19,651 nt of DNA from Bacillota bacterium (GCA_023397245.1 JAEWUH010000183.1:1-19651); one strand, 5' to 3'; positions 6,888 to 15,006 are shown, counted from the stretch's first letter. The notes: a model not told the origin generated them from the letters alone. Numbers and translations are program-made.

Positions 6888-7925
6888 ATGTCAACAACAA
6901 TAAAAGATGTGGCAAAAGCGGCGGGGGTTTCCACATCCACCGTGTCACGGGTAATTAACCAAAAAGGTGTTATTTCCGAGGTAACGCAGAACAAAATCCT
7001 GAAAATCATGGAAGAGCTGGACTATGTCCCGAACGATACCGCCAGAAGCTTTGCAAACGGCAGCACTTCCGCAATCGCGCTGGTAATCGATGTTGTGGAC
7101 GCCCGTTCCTATTCCAACAACTTTTTTAACAACAGCGTTTTCGGAATTGAAACGGTTGTGCATAAAAACGGATACAACCTGATCATTACCAACGGCCGCC
7201 TGCTGAATGGAGATGCTTCCTCGGCGGAAAAGCTGGTGTTTGGGAAAAAAGTGGACGGCATTATTCTCCCGATCTCCATGGTCAATAAGGAATTCATCGG
7301 CAAGATGGACGACATCCTTTTTCCCTATGTCATTTTGGGGGAACCCAGACAATACGGCATCGGCAGCAGCTGGGTTGATGTCAACAACATTCAGGGCGGC
7401 GGCATCGCGGTCCGCCATCTGGCAGAAAAGGGATATAGGGATATCGCATTTCTCTCCAGCGGAGAAAACAAGAATTTTAATCAGGACCGCATTACGGGGT
7501 ATTGCCGCGCATTAAGCGAAAACGGCCTTTTGATGCGGGAAGGCTTTATCCGGCACTGCGGTTCAACGGTGGAAAACGGGATGTCCGCAGTGTCCGAGCT
7601 GTTTCAGCAGCCGGAAAAACCGGATGCCGTGATCTGCAGCGATTACTGCCTTGCGGTGGGGACGCTCCGGGCGGCGGCGCAGCACGGGCTCCGGGTGCCG
7701 CAGGATTTGGGCATCGTCTGCTTTGATAACACCCCTGTGACAGAGCTCATGGAACCTTCTATCACTGCGGTGGACATCGATACGTTCGGGCTTGGGGAAC
7801 AGGCCGCCGATATTCTGATACAGTCAATCGAAAACAAAAATATGAGCAGCCGCCAGATTTTAATTTCGACAAAAATTATCGAAAGAGATTCAACGCAAAG
7901 AAACAGACAGGAGAAACGCTTATGA
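6888..7925 (+). CDS. LacI-family transcriptional repressor (maltodextrin operon)
   Basis: A 345-residue LacI/GalR regulator. Residues 4-23 (IKDVAKAAGVSTSTVSRVIN) form the DNA-binding helix-turn-helix, followed by the hinge helix region around residues 48-58. A periplasmic-binding-like sugar-sensing domain makes up the rest, with the typical VDGIILPIS, VDVNNIQGG, CSDYCLAVGTLRAA and VCFDNTP segments. The start is ATG 6888 with AGGAGG at 6878-6883. Its gene is first in an operon with a GH13 enzyme and a maltodextrin-type ABC transporter; the stop overlaps the next start as ATGA. A LacI-type palindrome sits at its own transcription start. By context it is a MalR-like repressor released by maltose or a maltodextrin; the inducer is inferred. 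Confidence 0.92.
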   Translation: MSTTIKDVAKAAGVSTSTVSRVINQKGVISEVTQNKILKIMEELDYVPNDTARSFANGSTSAIALVIDVVDARSYSNNFFNNSVFGIETVVHKNGYNLIITNGRLLNGDASSAEKLVFGKKVDGIILPISMVNKEFIGKMDDILFPYVILGEPRQYGIGSSWVDVNNIQGGGIAVRHLAEKGYRDIAFLSSGENKNFNQDRITGYCRALSENGLLMREGFIRHCGSTVENGMSAVSELFQQPEKPDAVICSDYCLAVGTLRAAAQHGLRVPQDLGIVCFDNTPVTELMEPSITAVDIDTFGLGEQAADILIQSIENKNMSSRQILISTKIIERDSTQRNRQEKRL

Positions 7926-9718
7926 ACCATGCCGCACTGACACACCGGCCAACGGAGGAATTTATTTATCCCGAAAGCGAAAAGCAGCTTGTTTTTCGCT
8001 TTCGGGCAGCAAAGAAGGATCTTCGAACGTGCACCCTGGTTTACTGGAGACGGTATGAAAGTATCGGAAAAGCAAAAAAGATCCCGATGGAATGCGTTCT
8101 GCGCGACAGCGTGTGTGATTATTTTACCGCCAGGGCTGCTTTCCGGCATACCGCCTGTTACATAAGATACTACTTTGAACTGAGCGACGGCCGGCAGACA
8201 ATCTGGTACGGGGCGCAGGGAGTACAGAGCAGAGTACCGGAAGACGCCTATTTTGAGTATCTCTATCCAAACGTTTCGGACGGTTATCCCGCGCCGGAGT
8301 GGTGCGGGAGGCAAATATACTATCAAATTTTCCCGGAGCGTTTTAAAAACGGAGACGCCGCAAACGATCCGCCCGGTACGGAGCCCTGGGGCAGCGTCCC
8401 CACCCGCGAAAATCATATGGGCGGTGATTTGAAGGGAATCCGCGAAGGTCTGGAACATATATTCCGGTTAGGCGCAACCTGCCTTTATCTCACTCCGATC
8501 TTCACCGCAACGTCCAATCACAAATACGATACGGTAGATTACTTTTCGGTTGACCCCCAATTCGGTACGGAAACCGATCTGAAAGAGCTTGTGGAATTGT
8601 GTCACAGGCGGGGAATCAAAGTGCTGCTGGACGGGGTGTTCAATCACTGCGGTTACTATTTTCCTCCGTTTCAGGATCTGTTGAAAAATGGGGAAAAATC
8701 AAAATACCGCGGCTGGTTTTTCCCGGAAAGCTTTCCGGTAACCGCGGACCCGCCAAATTACGGGTGTGTTGGGTATTATAAATGGATGCCAAAGCTGAAC
8801 CTTGCCAATGCCGAAACCCGGGATTATTTTATCGGGGTCGGCAAGTACTGGATCGACCGGTGCGGAATTGACGGCTGGAGGCTGGATGTGGCGGATGAAA
8901 TTGAAGGAAGATTCTGGGAAAGATTTTCTGACGAAATCAAACGCGCAAACCCCGACACCGTACTGATTGGGGAGAGCTGGGGCGACGCAAGCCGCCTGGT
9001 AACGGGTAACCGGCTGGACGGAGCAATGAACTATCTGTTCCGGGACGCCGCAGCTATCTGGCTTGCGAAGGGCTCCATCGGCAGCCCGGAATTCGACCAT
9101 CTTGCCAACCGGATTCTGGCGCTGTATCCGGAAGAAACAAGCCGGAGAATGTACAATCTGCTGGACAGCCACGATACTCCGCGCTTCCTGTATGAATGCG
9201 GCGGGGATATACGAAAGCTGAAGCTGGCGGCGGCGCTCATGATGACTTTTCCGGGGTGTCCGGCCGTGTTTTACGGGGACGAGGTCGGAATTTCCGGTGC
9301 GAACGACCCCGACTGCCGGCAGGCAATGCAGTGGGATGCCGAAAAGCAAAACCGGGAGCTGTTCGAATGGTACCGAGCGCTGATTGAAATCCGCAGGTCT
9401 TCCGATATCCTGAGTCTGGGAAGCTACCGTTCCAATCTCTGCAGTCCGCAAACGGGACTTTACGGTTTCATCCGTTCGTATTCCCAAAAAAACATCTATA
9501 TTGTCTTTAATCCTACGGGAAAAGAACATACCGCGAAAATTCCTATTCTGGAGGAAAGCGGAAAATGGCTGGAGCTGCTGTCCGGAACGGAGATCAGCGC
9601 GGAGGCTCCGGATAGTGCCCCAAGGTATTATAATCAGGATATTACGAAGTACAAGGGCGTGCTGAAAACCACAATGCCCGCGTATTCCGTAAAAATATTG
9701 AAACAGAAAGTGGTGTAA
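7922..9718 (+). CDS. GH13 cyclomaltodextrinase/neopullulanase-like alpha-glucan hydrolase
   Basis: A 598-residue alpha-amylase-family enzyme. Residues 1-120 resemble the beta-sandwich N-terminal domain (CBM34 type) of cyclomaltodextrinases, then comes the catalytic barrel from QIYYQIFPERF. The conserved regions are present: DGVFNHCG, GWRLDVADE with nucleophile Asp322, IGESWGD with acid/base Glu351, and LLDSHDTPR with Asp418. The MPKLN segment is the fifth-region mark of the neopullulanase/maltogenic amylase subfamily (GH13_20). A C-terminal beta domain follows. No signal peptide is seen, so it should act in the cytoplasm on imported maltodextrins or cyclodextrins. The start ATG overlaps the repressor stop, with AGGAG at 7909-7913. 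Exact substrate preference cannot be read from the sequence. Confidence 0.9.
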   Translation: MNHAALTHRPTEEFIYPESEKQLVFRFRAAKKDLRTCTLVYWRRYESIGKAKKIPMECVLRDSVCDYFTARAAFRHTACYIRYYFELSDGRQTIWYGAQGVQSRVPEDAYFEYLYPNVSDGYPAPEWCGRQIYYQIFPERFKNGDAANDPPGTEPWGSVPTRENHMGGDLKGIREGLEHIFRLGATCLYLTPIFTATSNHKYDTVDYFSVDPQFGTETDLKELVELCHRRGIKVLLDGVFNHCGYYFPPFQDLLKNGEKSKYRGWFFPESFPVTADPPNYGCVGYYKWMPKLNLANAETRDYFIGVGKYWIDRCGIDGWRLDVADEIEGRFWERFSDEIKRANPDTVLIGESWGDASRLVTGNRLDGAMNYLFRDAAAIWLAKGSIGSPEFDHLANRILALYPEETSRRMYNLLDSHDTPRFLYECGGDIRKLKLAAALMMTFPGCPAVFYGDEVGISGANDPDCRQAMQWDAEKQNRELFEWYRALIEIRRSSDILSLGSYRSNLCSPQTGLYGFIRSYSQKNIYIVFNPTGKEHTAKIPILEESGKWLELLSGTEISAEAPDSAPRYYNQDITKYKGVLKTTMPAYSVKILKQKVV

Positions 9719-9725
9719 GGTAAGT

Positions 9726-11051
9726 ATGAAAGGTCAAAAAGGCAAAAAAATTCTGGCATCCACCCTTGCAGCAGCCATCATGTTGACAGCACTGGCCGCA
9801 TGTTCCGGGCAAATGCCAGAGAATAGTCCATCCTCCAAAGCTGCGCAGGGAAGTCAGGAAACCTCCCAAACGAATGCGCCCAAAGAAACCGTTACTTTAA
9901 ACTTTTGGCATCATTACAGCGCACAGTCTCCGGAAAACGAAACTCTGATGAAGGTACTCATTCCCAAATTTGAATCGGAAAATCCGGGCTACAAGGTGAA
10001 TGCCACCTCATACGAATGGGCCAAGCTGCACGATAAAATCGTAGTAAGCGCGAACGCGGGAACTCTGCCCGACGTAGCCCGTCTGGATATCGCCTGGGTA
10101 CCGGAATTCCAAAAGCTGAACATTCTGACGCCTCTGGATAAGGAAATGAGTGATTTTAACGAAGTGTCGGGCGAGCTTCTTGACAGCGCCATGAGCACGG
10201 GCAAAATCTACCAAAATTATTATGCCCTGGCACTGAACACCAACACAAAAATATTATTCTATAATAAGGACGCACTTCAAAAAGCAGGCCTCGCGGCTCC
10301 AAAGACAATGGATGAATTTATCGCCGCGGCGAAGAAGCTGTCCGGGAAAAACGGCGGTCAGCAGATATGGGGCTGCACGGAACCGGCTCTTGCGGGCTGG
10401 AATGTGCTGCCGTACATCTGGAGCATGGGCGGTGAAATTACAAACGCGGATTATACCAAGGCCACGGGATACCTGAACGGAGCTAATACGGTGAAAGCGG
10501 TCCGGGCACTTGCAGACCTTTATAAAAGCGGGGCAATGACCGGCTTTAACAGCGGCGATATTCCCATGACGGACGGTTTTGGCACCGGAAGATATATGAT
10601 GTTGCTGGAAGGTCCGTGGAAAACCTCGGAATTAAAAGGCGCATACCCGAAATTAGCCTACGGCACCGCGGATATGCCTGCCGGAGAGTCCGGGTCCCAT
10701 TCCGTTTTGGGCGGCGAGGACATCGGCATGTTTAAAACAGCAAACAAAGAAGGCGCCTGGAAATTCATTAAGTTTATGACAAGCGACTACGCGCAGGAAG
10801 AAATGGCAAAATGCGGCCTGATTCCCGTCAACAAAACCGCTCTGCAAAGCGATACCGTGAAAAATGCCTCCTTTGCGCCCTTCCTGAATGCAATCATCAG
10901 CGCAAAAGCCCGCCCGCCGGTTGCTTCGTGGACGGAAATCGACAATGAGCTGACAACTGCAATGACTTCGATTATTAAGGACGGCGCCGACGCGCAGAAG
11001 ACTTTGGACAGTCTGGCGGCAAAGGTCGACGGCTTACTGGCAAAATCTTAA
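9726..11051 (+). CDS. Maltodextrin-type ABC transporter solute-binding lipoprotein
   Basis: A 441-residue extracellular sugar-binding protein (SBP_bac_1, MalE-like). The N-terminus is a lipoprotein signal: KGKK, a hydrophobic stretch and the lipobox LAAC with lipidated Cys26. A Ser/Gln/Asn-rich linker (27-53) leads to the mature fold, starting VTLNFWHHYSAQSPE. Segments such as LPDVARLDIAWVPEF, MMLLEGPWKTSEL and GGEDIGMF are characteristic of the family. It begins seven bases after the GH13 stop with an AAGG ribosome site, so it is cotranscribed. It should bind maltose, maltodextrin or a related glucan oligomer and deliver it to the two permeases that follow. Confidence 0.9.
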   Translation: MKGQKGKKILASTLAAAIMLTALAACSGQMPENSPSSKAAQGSQETSQTNAPKETVTLNFWHHYSAQSPENETLMKVLIPKFESENPGYKVNATSYEWAKLHDKIVVSANAGTLPDVARLDIAWVPEFQKLNILTPLDKEMSDFNEVSGELLDSAMSTGKIYQNYYALALNTNTKILFYNKDALQKAGLAAPKTMDEFIAAAKKLSGKNGGQQIWGCTEPALAGWNVLPYIWSMGGEITNADYTKATGYLNGANTVKAVRALADLYKSGAMTGFNSGDIPMTDGFGTGRYMMLLEGPWKTSELKGAYPKLAYGTADMPAGESGSHSVLGGEDIGMFKTANKEGAWKFIKFMTSDYAQEEMAKCGLIPVNKTALQSDTVKNASFAPFLNAIISAKARPPVASWTEIDNELTTAMTSIIKDGADAQKTLDSLAAKVDGLLAKS

Positions 11052-11139
11052 TAACAGTTCCAGTATATCCAAACCGGCTGGGATAGTCAATAGCGGCAAG
11101 GGAACGTTTCGGCAATTTCATAAACGAAAGGACAAAATC

Positions 11140-12030
11140 ATGGAGACCAAATCGTTGAAAAACAAAATGCAGATTTTTCTGCTCCTGCTCCCCGGAATCA
11201 TCGTGTTTGCTTTATTTACGGTTTACCCGATCATAAAGCTTTTCCTGATGAGCTTTTCCCAGGGCGGGCTCGGCCTCATCCCGGGGCGGAATTCTGCCGG
11301 ATTTCAAAATTATACGGATGTTTTAACCGATCAGGTGTTTCAGATTTCATTCGCCAATACCATGATTTACACTCTGATAACAGTGCCTGCGCAAATGGCG
11401 GTCGGTCTCCTGGCTGCTGTGCTTATCAATGCCATACCACGGTTTCAGGTAAGCTTTCGCATCGTTTATTATTTGCCGGTAATCACTTCCTGGGTCATTG
11501 TATCTCTGGTGTTTAAATACATTTTTAATACGGAGGGCATGCTGAATTATTTTCTTTCGCAGGTCCTTCACGCGACGGGCGGGAACATCGCCTGGCTCGA
11601 CAGCCGGTGGGGAGGTCTGACGGTTGCCATCCTTCTTGGCATATGGAAGGGCGTCGGCTGGAACATGGTAGTATTTCTGGCCGCGCTGCAAAACGTTTCA
11701 AAGGATTTATACGAATCGGCGGAAATAGACGGCTGCGGCGCGGTACATAAGTTTTTTTACATCACGCTGCCCTCCATAAAAAGCACGGTGCTGTTCGCGC
11801 TGGTGATGCTGACCATCGGCGGATTCAACGTATTTACGTCCGTCAAAATGATTACGGACGGGAAACCGATGCATCAGACGGAAACCGTTCTGACGTGGAT
11901 GTATTACAAGGCATTTAACGAAGGGAAATTCGGGTATGCGGCGGCACTGTCGTTCATCGTAGCGGTGACGCTGATGTTCCTGGCGGCCCTGCAGTTCAGG
12001 GCTATGAAGAATAAAGAGGCGGATGCATGA
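11140..12030 (+). CDS. ABC sugar transporter permease (MalF-like)
   Basis: A 296-residue inner-membrane permease with about six hydrophobic helices, the first at residues 10-32. The ATPase-docking EAA loop is clear: ESAEIDGCGAVHKFFYITLP from residue 192. The length and single-domain layout match MalF-type subunits of Gram-positive sugar importers, which lack the large loop of E. coli MalF. ATG 11140 follows AAAGG at 11127-11131, 88 bases after the binding-protein gene. The downstream permease gene starts 10 bases after its stop, or would overlap it if an earlier ATG is used. No ATPase gene is present in the operon. Confidence 0.92.
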   Translation: METKSLKNKMQIFLLLLPGIIVFALFTVYPIIKLFLMSFSQGGLGLIPGRNSAGFQNYTDVLTDQVFQISFANTMIYTLITVPAQMAVGLLAAVLINAIPRFQVSFRIVYYLPVITSWVIVSLVFKYIFNTEGMLNYFLSQVLHATGGNIAWLDSRWGGLTVAILLGIWKGVGWNMVVFLAALQNVSKDLYESAEIDGCGAVHKFFYITLPSIKSTVLFALVMLTIGGFNVFTSVKMITDGKPMHQTETVLTWMYYKAFNEGKFGYAAALSFIVAVTLMFLAALQFRAMKNKEADA

Positions 12031-12040
12031 GGTGAATAAG

Positions 12041-12883
12041 ATGACACATAAAAATGTTTTGGGGAAAGCGGTAATATACCTCCTCTTGATTCTGGGCGGG
12101 GCCGTATCCGTTCTGCCCATGGTCTATATGGTCAGCACCTCGCTGAAGCCAAACGGTGCCCTGTATGAATTCCCGCCCCACTTTTTCCCGAGCGCAGGCA
12201 ATATCACCGTAGAAAATTACAGTTACATTTTTTTTCAGCAGAAGTTTTACCAGAATTTTTTAAACAGCGTGACAGTTTCTATAATAACCGTGGCCATAGC
12301 CGCGTTCATAGCAACTGCTCTGGCATTCTGCATTGCCCGCTTTCAATTTCCCGGACGAAAATTTTTGTTCGGGCTTGTGATTGGAACGATGATTATCCCA
12401 GGCACAACGTTGATCCTTCCTCAATTTGAATTGGCTTCCTTCTTTCACATAACCAATAAGTTGACCGGCTTGATACCGTTTTATGTCGCCTGGGTAATCC
12501 CGTTCTCAACCTTTATGATCAAGGGGTTCGTTGAGAATATTCCCCGGAATTTTGATGAAGCAATCTATATCGACGGTGGCGGCGTATTTACCGTTTTCCG
12601 CACGATTGTGGTTCCGCTGGCCAGCCCTGCGATTGCTTCCGTCAGCATTTTTAACTTTCTTACCGCATGGGAAGAGTATCCATGGGCGCTTACCGTCCTG
12701 AACGACAACGAGAAGCGGACGCTTCCCATTGCCATCGCGGGCTTTTTTGGTGAGCATCAGTTCACCCAGTGGGGATATGTCTTTGCAATGTCCGTAGCCA
12801 GCCTGGTACCGGTATTGATTATTTTTGTCTGTTTTCAGAAATATTTTGTATCCGGTCTGCAGACCGGAGGAATTAAAGGCTAG
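12041..12883 (+). CDS. ABC sugar transporter permease (MalG-like)
   Basis: The second permease of the importer, 280 residues with about six helices. It has the EAA motif DEAIYIDGGGVFTVFRTIVV (Glu173-Ala174) and the MalG-type ending, a hydrophobic helix followed by QKYFVSGLQTGGIKG. ATG 12041 is preferred because GAGGTGA (12029-12035) sits at the right distance. An in-frame ATG at 12023 would overlap the previous gene and add six residues, but its ribosome site is too close. It is the last gene before a strong terminator, so the operon is repressor, hydrolase, binding protein and two permeases. The energising ATPase must come from elsewhere, as is known for MsmX-type shared ATPases in Firmicutes. 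Confidence 0.92.
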   Translation: MTHKNVLGKAVIYLLLILGGAVSVLPMVYMVSTSLKPNGALYEFPPHFFPSAGNITVENYSYIFFQQKFYQNFLNSVTVSIITVAIAAFIATALAFCIARFQFPGRKFLFGLVIGTMIIPGTTLILPQFELASFFHITNKLTGLIPFYVAWVIPFSTFMIKGFVENIPRNFDEAIYIDGGGVFTVFRTIVVPLASPAIASVSIFNFLTAWEEYPWALTVLNDNEKRTLPIAIAGFFGEHQFTQWGYVFAMSVASLVPVLIIFVCFQKYFVSGLQTGGIKG

Positions 12884-12933
12884 GCGAAACCGGCCAAAGC
12901 CGTCTTAGAGAAGCCTTTCCAAGCTTTTAAAAC

Positions 12934-12985
12934 AGCCGTAATCGTGTCCGCTCATTGCGGAGATTCGATTACGGCTCTTTGTTTT
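12934..12985 (+). terminator. Rho-independent terminator of the maltodextrin operon
   Basis: AGCCGTAATCG (12934-12944) and CGATTACGGCT (12966-12976) form a perfect 11-bp stem, with an inner TCCGC/GCGGA pairing. A T-rich tract CTTTGTTTTC follows. It lies about 50 bases after the last permease stop. Confidence 0.9.
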
Positions 12986-13121
12986 CTATTTGAACAACAC
13001 CGACTATGCCAGTGGGAAAAGGCTCTTTGTCAATAGTGAGAGCAGTATTTCTTCCAAGGAAAAGGTTAATGTCCGATTCCTGTATTAGACAAAAAAAAGA
13101 TCACACATTTTAAAAAATATG

Positions 13122-13150
13122 TTGACTTTGGGAAAAGACTATATTATAAT
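13122..13150 (+). promoter_or_regulatory. Promoter of the GntR-family regulator gene
   Basis: TTGACT (13122-13127) and a perfect TATAAT (13145-13150) are separated by 17 bases. Transcription would start near 13157, placing the GTN3AC site at 13166-13176 in the earliest transcribed region. Confidence 0.85.
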
Positions 13151-13165
13151 AAGGCCATCAAATAA

Positions 13166-13176
13166 ACGTAGGACAT
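13166..13176. promoter_or_regulatory. FadR/GntR-type operator at the regulator's own promoter
   Basis: ACGTAGGACAT (minus strand ATGTCCTACGT) has the GT-N3-AC core known for FadR-subfamily operators and is nearly palindromic. The segment GGACATT is repeated in tandem at 13171-13177 and 13178-13184. It matches the site at 13979-13989 at every position but the central base. The location, just after the transcription start, suggests autorepression. Confidence 0.7.
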
Positions 13177-13189
13177 TGGACATTGAATT

Positions 13190-13933
13190 ATGATACTTTA
13201 TATGGATTCAGCCGACTGTAGTTCGGCAACAGAGCGCAGAAAAAAGTCTGTGGTAGACATCACCGTAGATTACATTATGGACAAGGTAAGCAATAAGGAA
13301 TGGAAGCCGGGGACAAAAATCCCGACGGAATTTGAGCTGATGGAAACTCTGGATGTCAGCCGCAATTCGGTCCGGGAAGCAATTAAGGTATTAGAGGCTT
13401 TGGGCCTGCTGGAGATCCGCCGGGCAGACGGAACGTATGTGGTAAATCATTTTTCCGAAAAAATGATGACCCCCTGGGCGTGCAGCCTGCTGTTGGAAGA
13501 CGACGATTCCCGTGCACTTTTGGAATTGCGCATGGAAATTGAGCGGGGGATTTTTTCACTGGCAATTCAAAAAGGCACCCAGGAGGACATGAAAGCCATT
13601 TACGATGCGTTTGAAAATTTTGTCCGCCAGGCAGAAGATGAAAATGCCACCTCATCCGCGATTCTTTATGCCGATATAAAATACAGGGATAAGATCTGTG
13701 AGGCTTCCCATAATCATCTGACAACCCGTCTAAACGATATGATCACCTATGCAAGCATGAATTCCCGCAGACGTTCCATTGAGGACGCGATTGCCTGCAA
13801 CGACCGTTTTCATATGGTGGATTCCCACCGCAAACTGACGGAAATCATTATACAGCGCAGAACCGCAGACTTGGACAGCGTGCTGGATTATTGCTATAAA
13901 TATTGGGGAATCACCCTGCAAAATGAAAAATAA
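13190..13933 (+). CDS. GntR-family regulator, FadR subfamily (FCD domain)
   Basis: A 247-residue regulator with an N-terminal winged helix (about residues 22-88: IPTEFELMETLDVSRNSVREA, then LEALGLLEIRRADGTYVV) and a C-terminal all-helical FCD ligand domain (about 105-240). ATG 13190 is used; ATG 13202 is also in frame, and neither has a strong ribosome site. In FCD proteins a metal is usually held by Asp-x3-His plus two later His 22 residues apart. Here Asp162 is present but the +4 position is Arg166, His213 is kept, and the last ligand position is Cys235. The metal site is therefore altered or lost. It has its own promoter and terminator. Matching operators in its promoter and before the transketolase genes point to local control by a sugar-acid-like effector. 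Confidence 0.9.
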   Translation: MILYMDSADCSSATERRKKSVVDITVDYIMDKVSNKEWKPGTKIPTEFELMETLDVSRNSVREAIKVLEALGLLEIRRADGTYVVNHFSEKMMTPWACSLLLEDDDSRALLELRMEIERGIFSLAIQKGTQEDMKAIYDAFENFVRQAEDENATSSAILYADIKYRDKICEASHNHLTTRLNDMITYASMNSRRRSIEDAIACNDRFHMVDSHRKLTEIIIQRRTADLDSVLDYCYKYWGITLQNEK

Positions 13934-13937
13934 AAGT

Positions 13938-13965
13938 GGAGATGGCTTAAAAAGCATCTCCTTTT
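13938..13965 (+). terminator. Rho-independent terminator after the GntR gene
   Basis: GGAGATG (13938-13944) pairs with CATCTCC (13955-13961) around an A-rich loop and is followed by TTTTATT. It starts five bases after the stop codon, so the regulator is probably monocistronic. Confidence 0.8.
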
Positions 13966-13978
13966 ATTCCGGCTTTTA

Positions 13979-13989
13979 ATGTCCGACGT
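13979..13989. promoter_or_regulatory. FadR/GntR-type operator upstream of the transketolase operon
   Basis: ATGTCCGACGT has the GT-N3-AC core and differs from the site in the GntR promoter only at the central base. The longer TTAATGTCCGA (13976-13986) is also identical to a copy at 13066-13076. It ends on the first base of a possible -35 box, so a bound regulator would block the promoter. Confidence 0.7.
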
Positions 13990-14016
13990 TGGTTAATATT
14001 TTCACTAATATATTCT
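13989..14016 (+). promoter_or_regulatory. Possible promoter of the transketolase operon
   Basis: TTGGTT (13989-13994) and TATTCT (14011-14016) are separated by 16 bases. The boxes are weaker than those of the other two operons, and the reading is supported mainly by the adjoining operator and by the terminator just upstream. Confidence 0.4.
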
Positions 14017-14054
14017 AGGGAGAAAATAATAAATTATACAGATTGTGAAAATAT
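13996..14054. repeat. Perfect 10-bp inverted repeat in the transketolase leader
   Basis: ATATTTTCAC (13996-14005) and GTGAAAATAT (14045-14054) are exact reverse complements with 39 bases between them. The left arm lies inside the possible promoter, so a DNA-binding role (two-site looping) fits better than an RNA stem. The role is unknown. Confidence 0.5.
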
Positions 14055-14184
14055 CAACAAAGATTTCGAGGACAAAATTGTGTAAGGCCAAATGTACAGC
14101 GATAAAACAGCTTGCCAATGGATTCAGGTATCTGCCCGAACCCGTTAATAAAATAAAGGTTTCTCAATAAAAGGAGGAAGAAAG

Positions 14185-15006
14185 TTGGAAACAAAAGAAC
14201 TGCAAAAATTAGCCAACAAACTACGGCTGGAAGCAGTCCGGATGGTATACGAAGGAAAAGACGGTCATCCGGGACCCGCACTGTCTATAGCGGATATCGT
14301 GGCCGCACTGTACTTTGATATCATGAATGTGGACCCAAAGGACCCGAGTTGGCCGGACCGCGACCGGTTCGTGCTGTCAAAGGGTCATGCCTGCCCCATC
14401 TGGTACGCCGCGCTGAACGAGAAAGGCTACTTTGAACCCAAGGTAGAGCATTTCAATCTGCGTCAGCTGCACAGCATGTTCCAGGGACATCCGTCCATGC
14501 ACAGCACCCTGGGCGTCGATATGACTTCCGGCTCTCTGGGCAACGGTATTGCAATCGGCGCGGGTATGGCGGTTGCCGCCAAGGTGCAGAAGAAGGACTA
14601 CTACACCTATGTGATCTGCGGCGACGGTGAGCTTCAGGAAGGCGTATGCTGGGAGGGCGCAAACATGGCGGCCGGCCGCAAGCTGGACAACCTGATTGTT
14701 TTTATTGACCGCAACGGCTGGCAGAGCTACAAGAGCGTTGAATTTACCGTAGGCCGCAACAACCCGGCAGACCGTTTCCGCGCCTTCGGCTGGCATGTGC
14801 AGGAAATCAGCGGCCATGACATCGGCGCCATCAGGGCAGCGGTGACGATGGCAAAAAGTGTAAAAAACCGTCCCAGCTGCATCGTCTGCGACTGCATAAA
14901 GGGCAAAGGCGTAAGCTACATGGAAAACAACAACGCCTGGCATAAAGGAGTGCCGACGGATGAGCAGTATGAGACTGCCGTAAAAGAACTGGGAGGTGCT
15001 GACTGA
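14185..15006 (+). CDS. Transketolase-like enzyme, N-terminal (thiamine diphosphate-binding) subunit
   Basis: Carries the first half of a transketolase as a separate 273-residue subunit. Transketolases move two-carbon ketol units between sugars using thiamine diphosphate. GKDGHPGPALS with His28, SKGHA with His68, FQGHP and the GVDMTSGSLGNGIAIGAGMA segment are family features. The cofactor motif begins GDGELQEG (146-153) and runs to FIDRNG (Asn177). The start is TTG 14185, set by AAGGAGG at 14171-14177. The stop overlaps the next gene's ATG by one base, so the two subunits are made together. Split transketolases include housekeeping enzymes and specialised ones acting on unusual sugar phosphates. 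The sugar-specific regulator and transporter nearby favour a specialised role. Confidence 0.9.
   Translation: METKELQKLANKLRLEAVRMVYEGKDGHPGPALSIADIVAALYFDIMNVDPKDPSWPDRDRFVLSKGHACPIWYAALNEKGYFEPKVEHFNLRQLHSMFQGHPSMHSTLGVDMTSGSLGNGIAIGAGMAVAAKVQKKDYYTYVICGDGELQEGVCWEGANMAAGRKLDNLIVFIDRNGWQSYKSVEFTVGRNNPADRFRAFGWHVQEISGHDIGAIRAAVTMAKSVKNRPSCIVCDCIKGKGVSYMENNNAWHKGVPTDEQYETAVKELGGAD

Larger units (their letters stand above)
12884..13189. other. 306-base intergenic region between the maltodextrin operon and the GntR gene
   Basis: It contains the maltodextrin operon terminator (12934-12985), a stretch with only a 32-codon open frame of no recognisable family (12990-13088), an operator-like AATGTCCGA at 13068-13076, an A/T-rich section, then the promoter (13122-13150) and GntR-type operator (13166-13176). 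No gene is supported. Confidence 0.75.

Noticed and set aside
8699..9529. A 276-codon minus-strand open frame
   Set aside because: It is antisense to the GH13 catalytic region, with all conserved amylase motifs on the + strand.
12990..13088. A 32-codon open frame between terminator and GntR promoter
   Set aside because: It has no ribosome site and no recognisable family, starts within the terminator tail and contains an operator-like site; most likely non-coding.
14045..14058. cre-like sequence in the transketolase leader
   Set aside because: It lacks the central CG and has three mismatches to the consensus.
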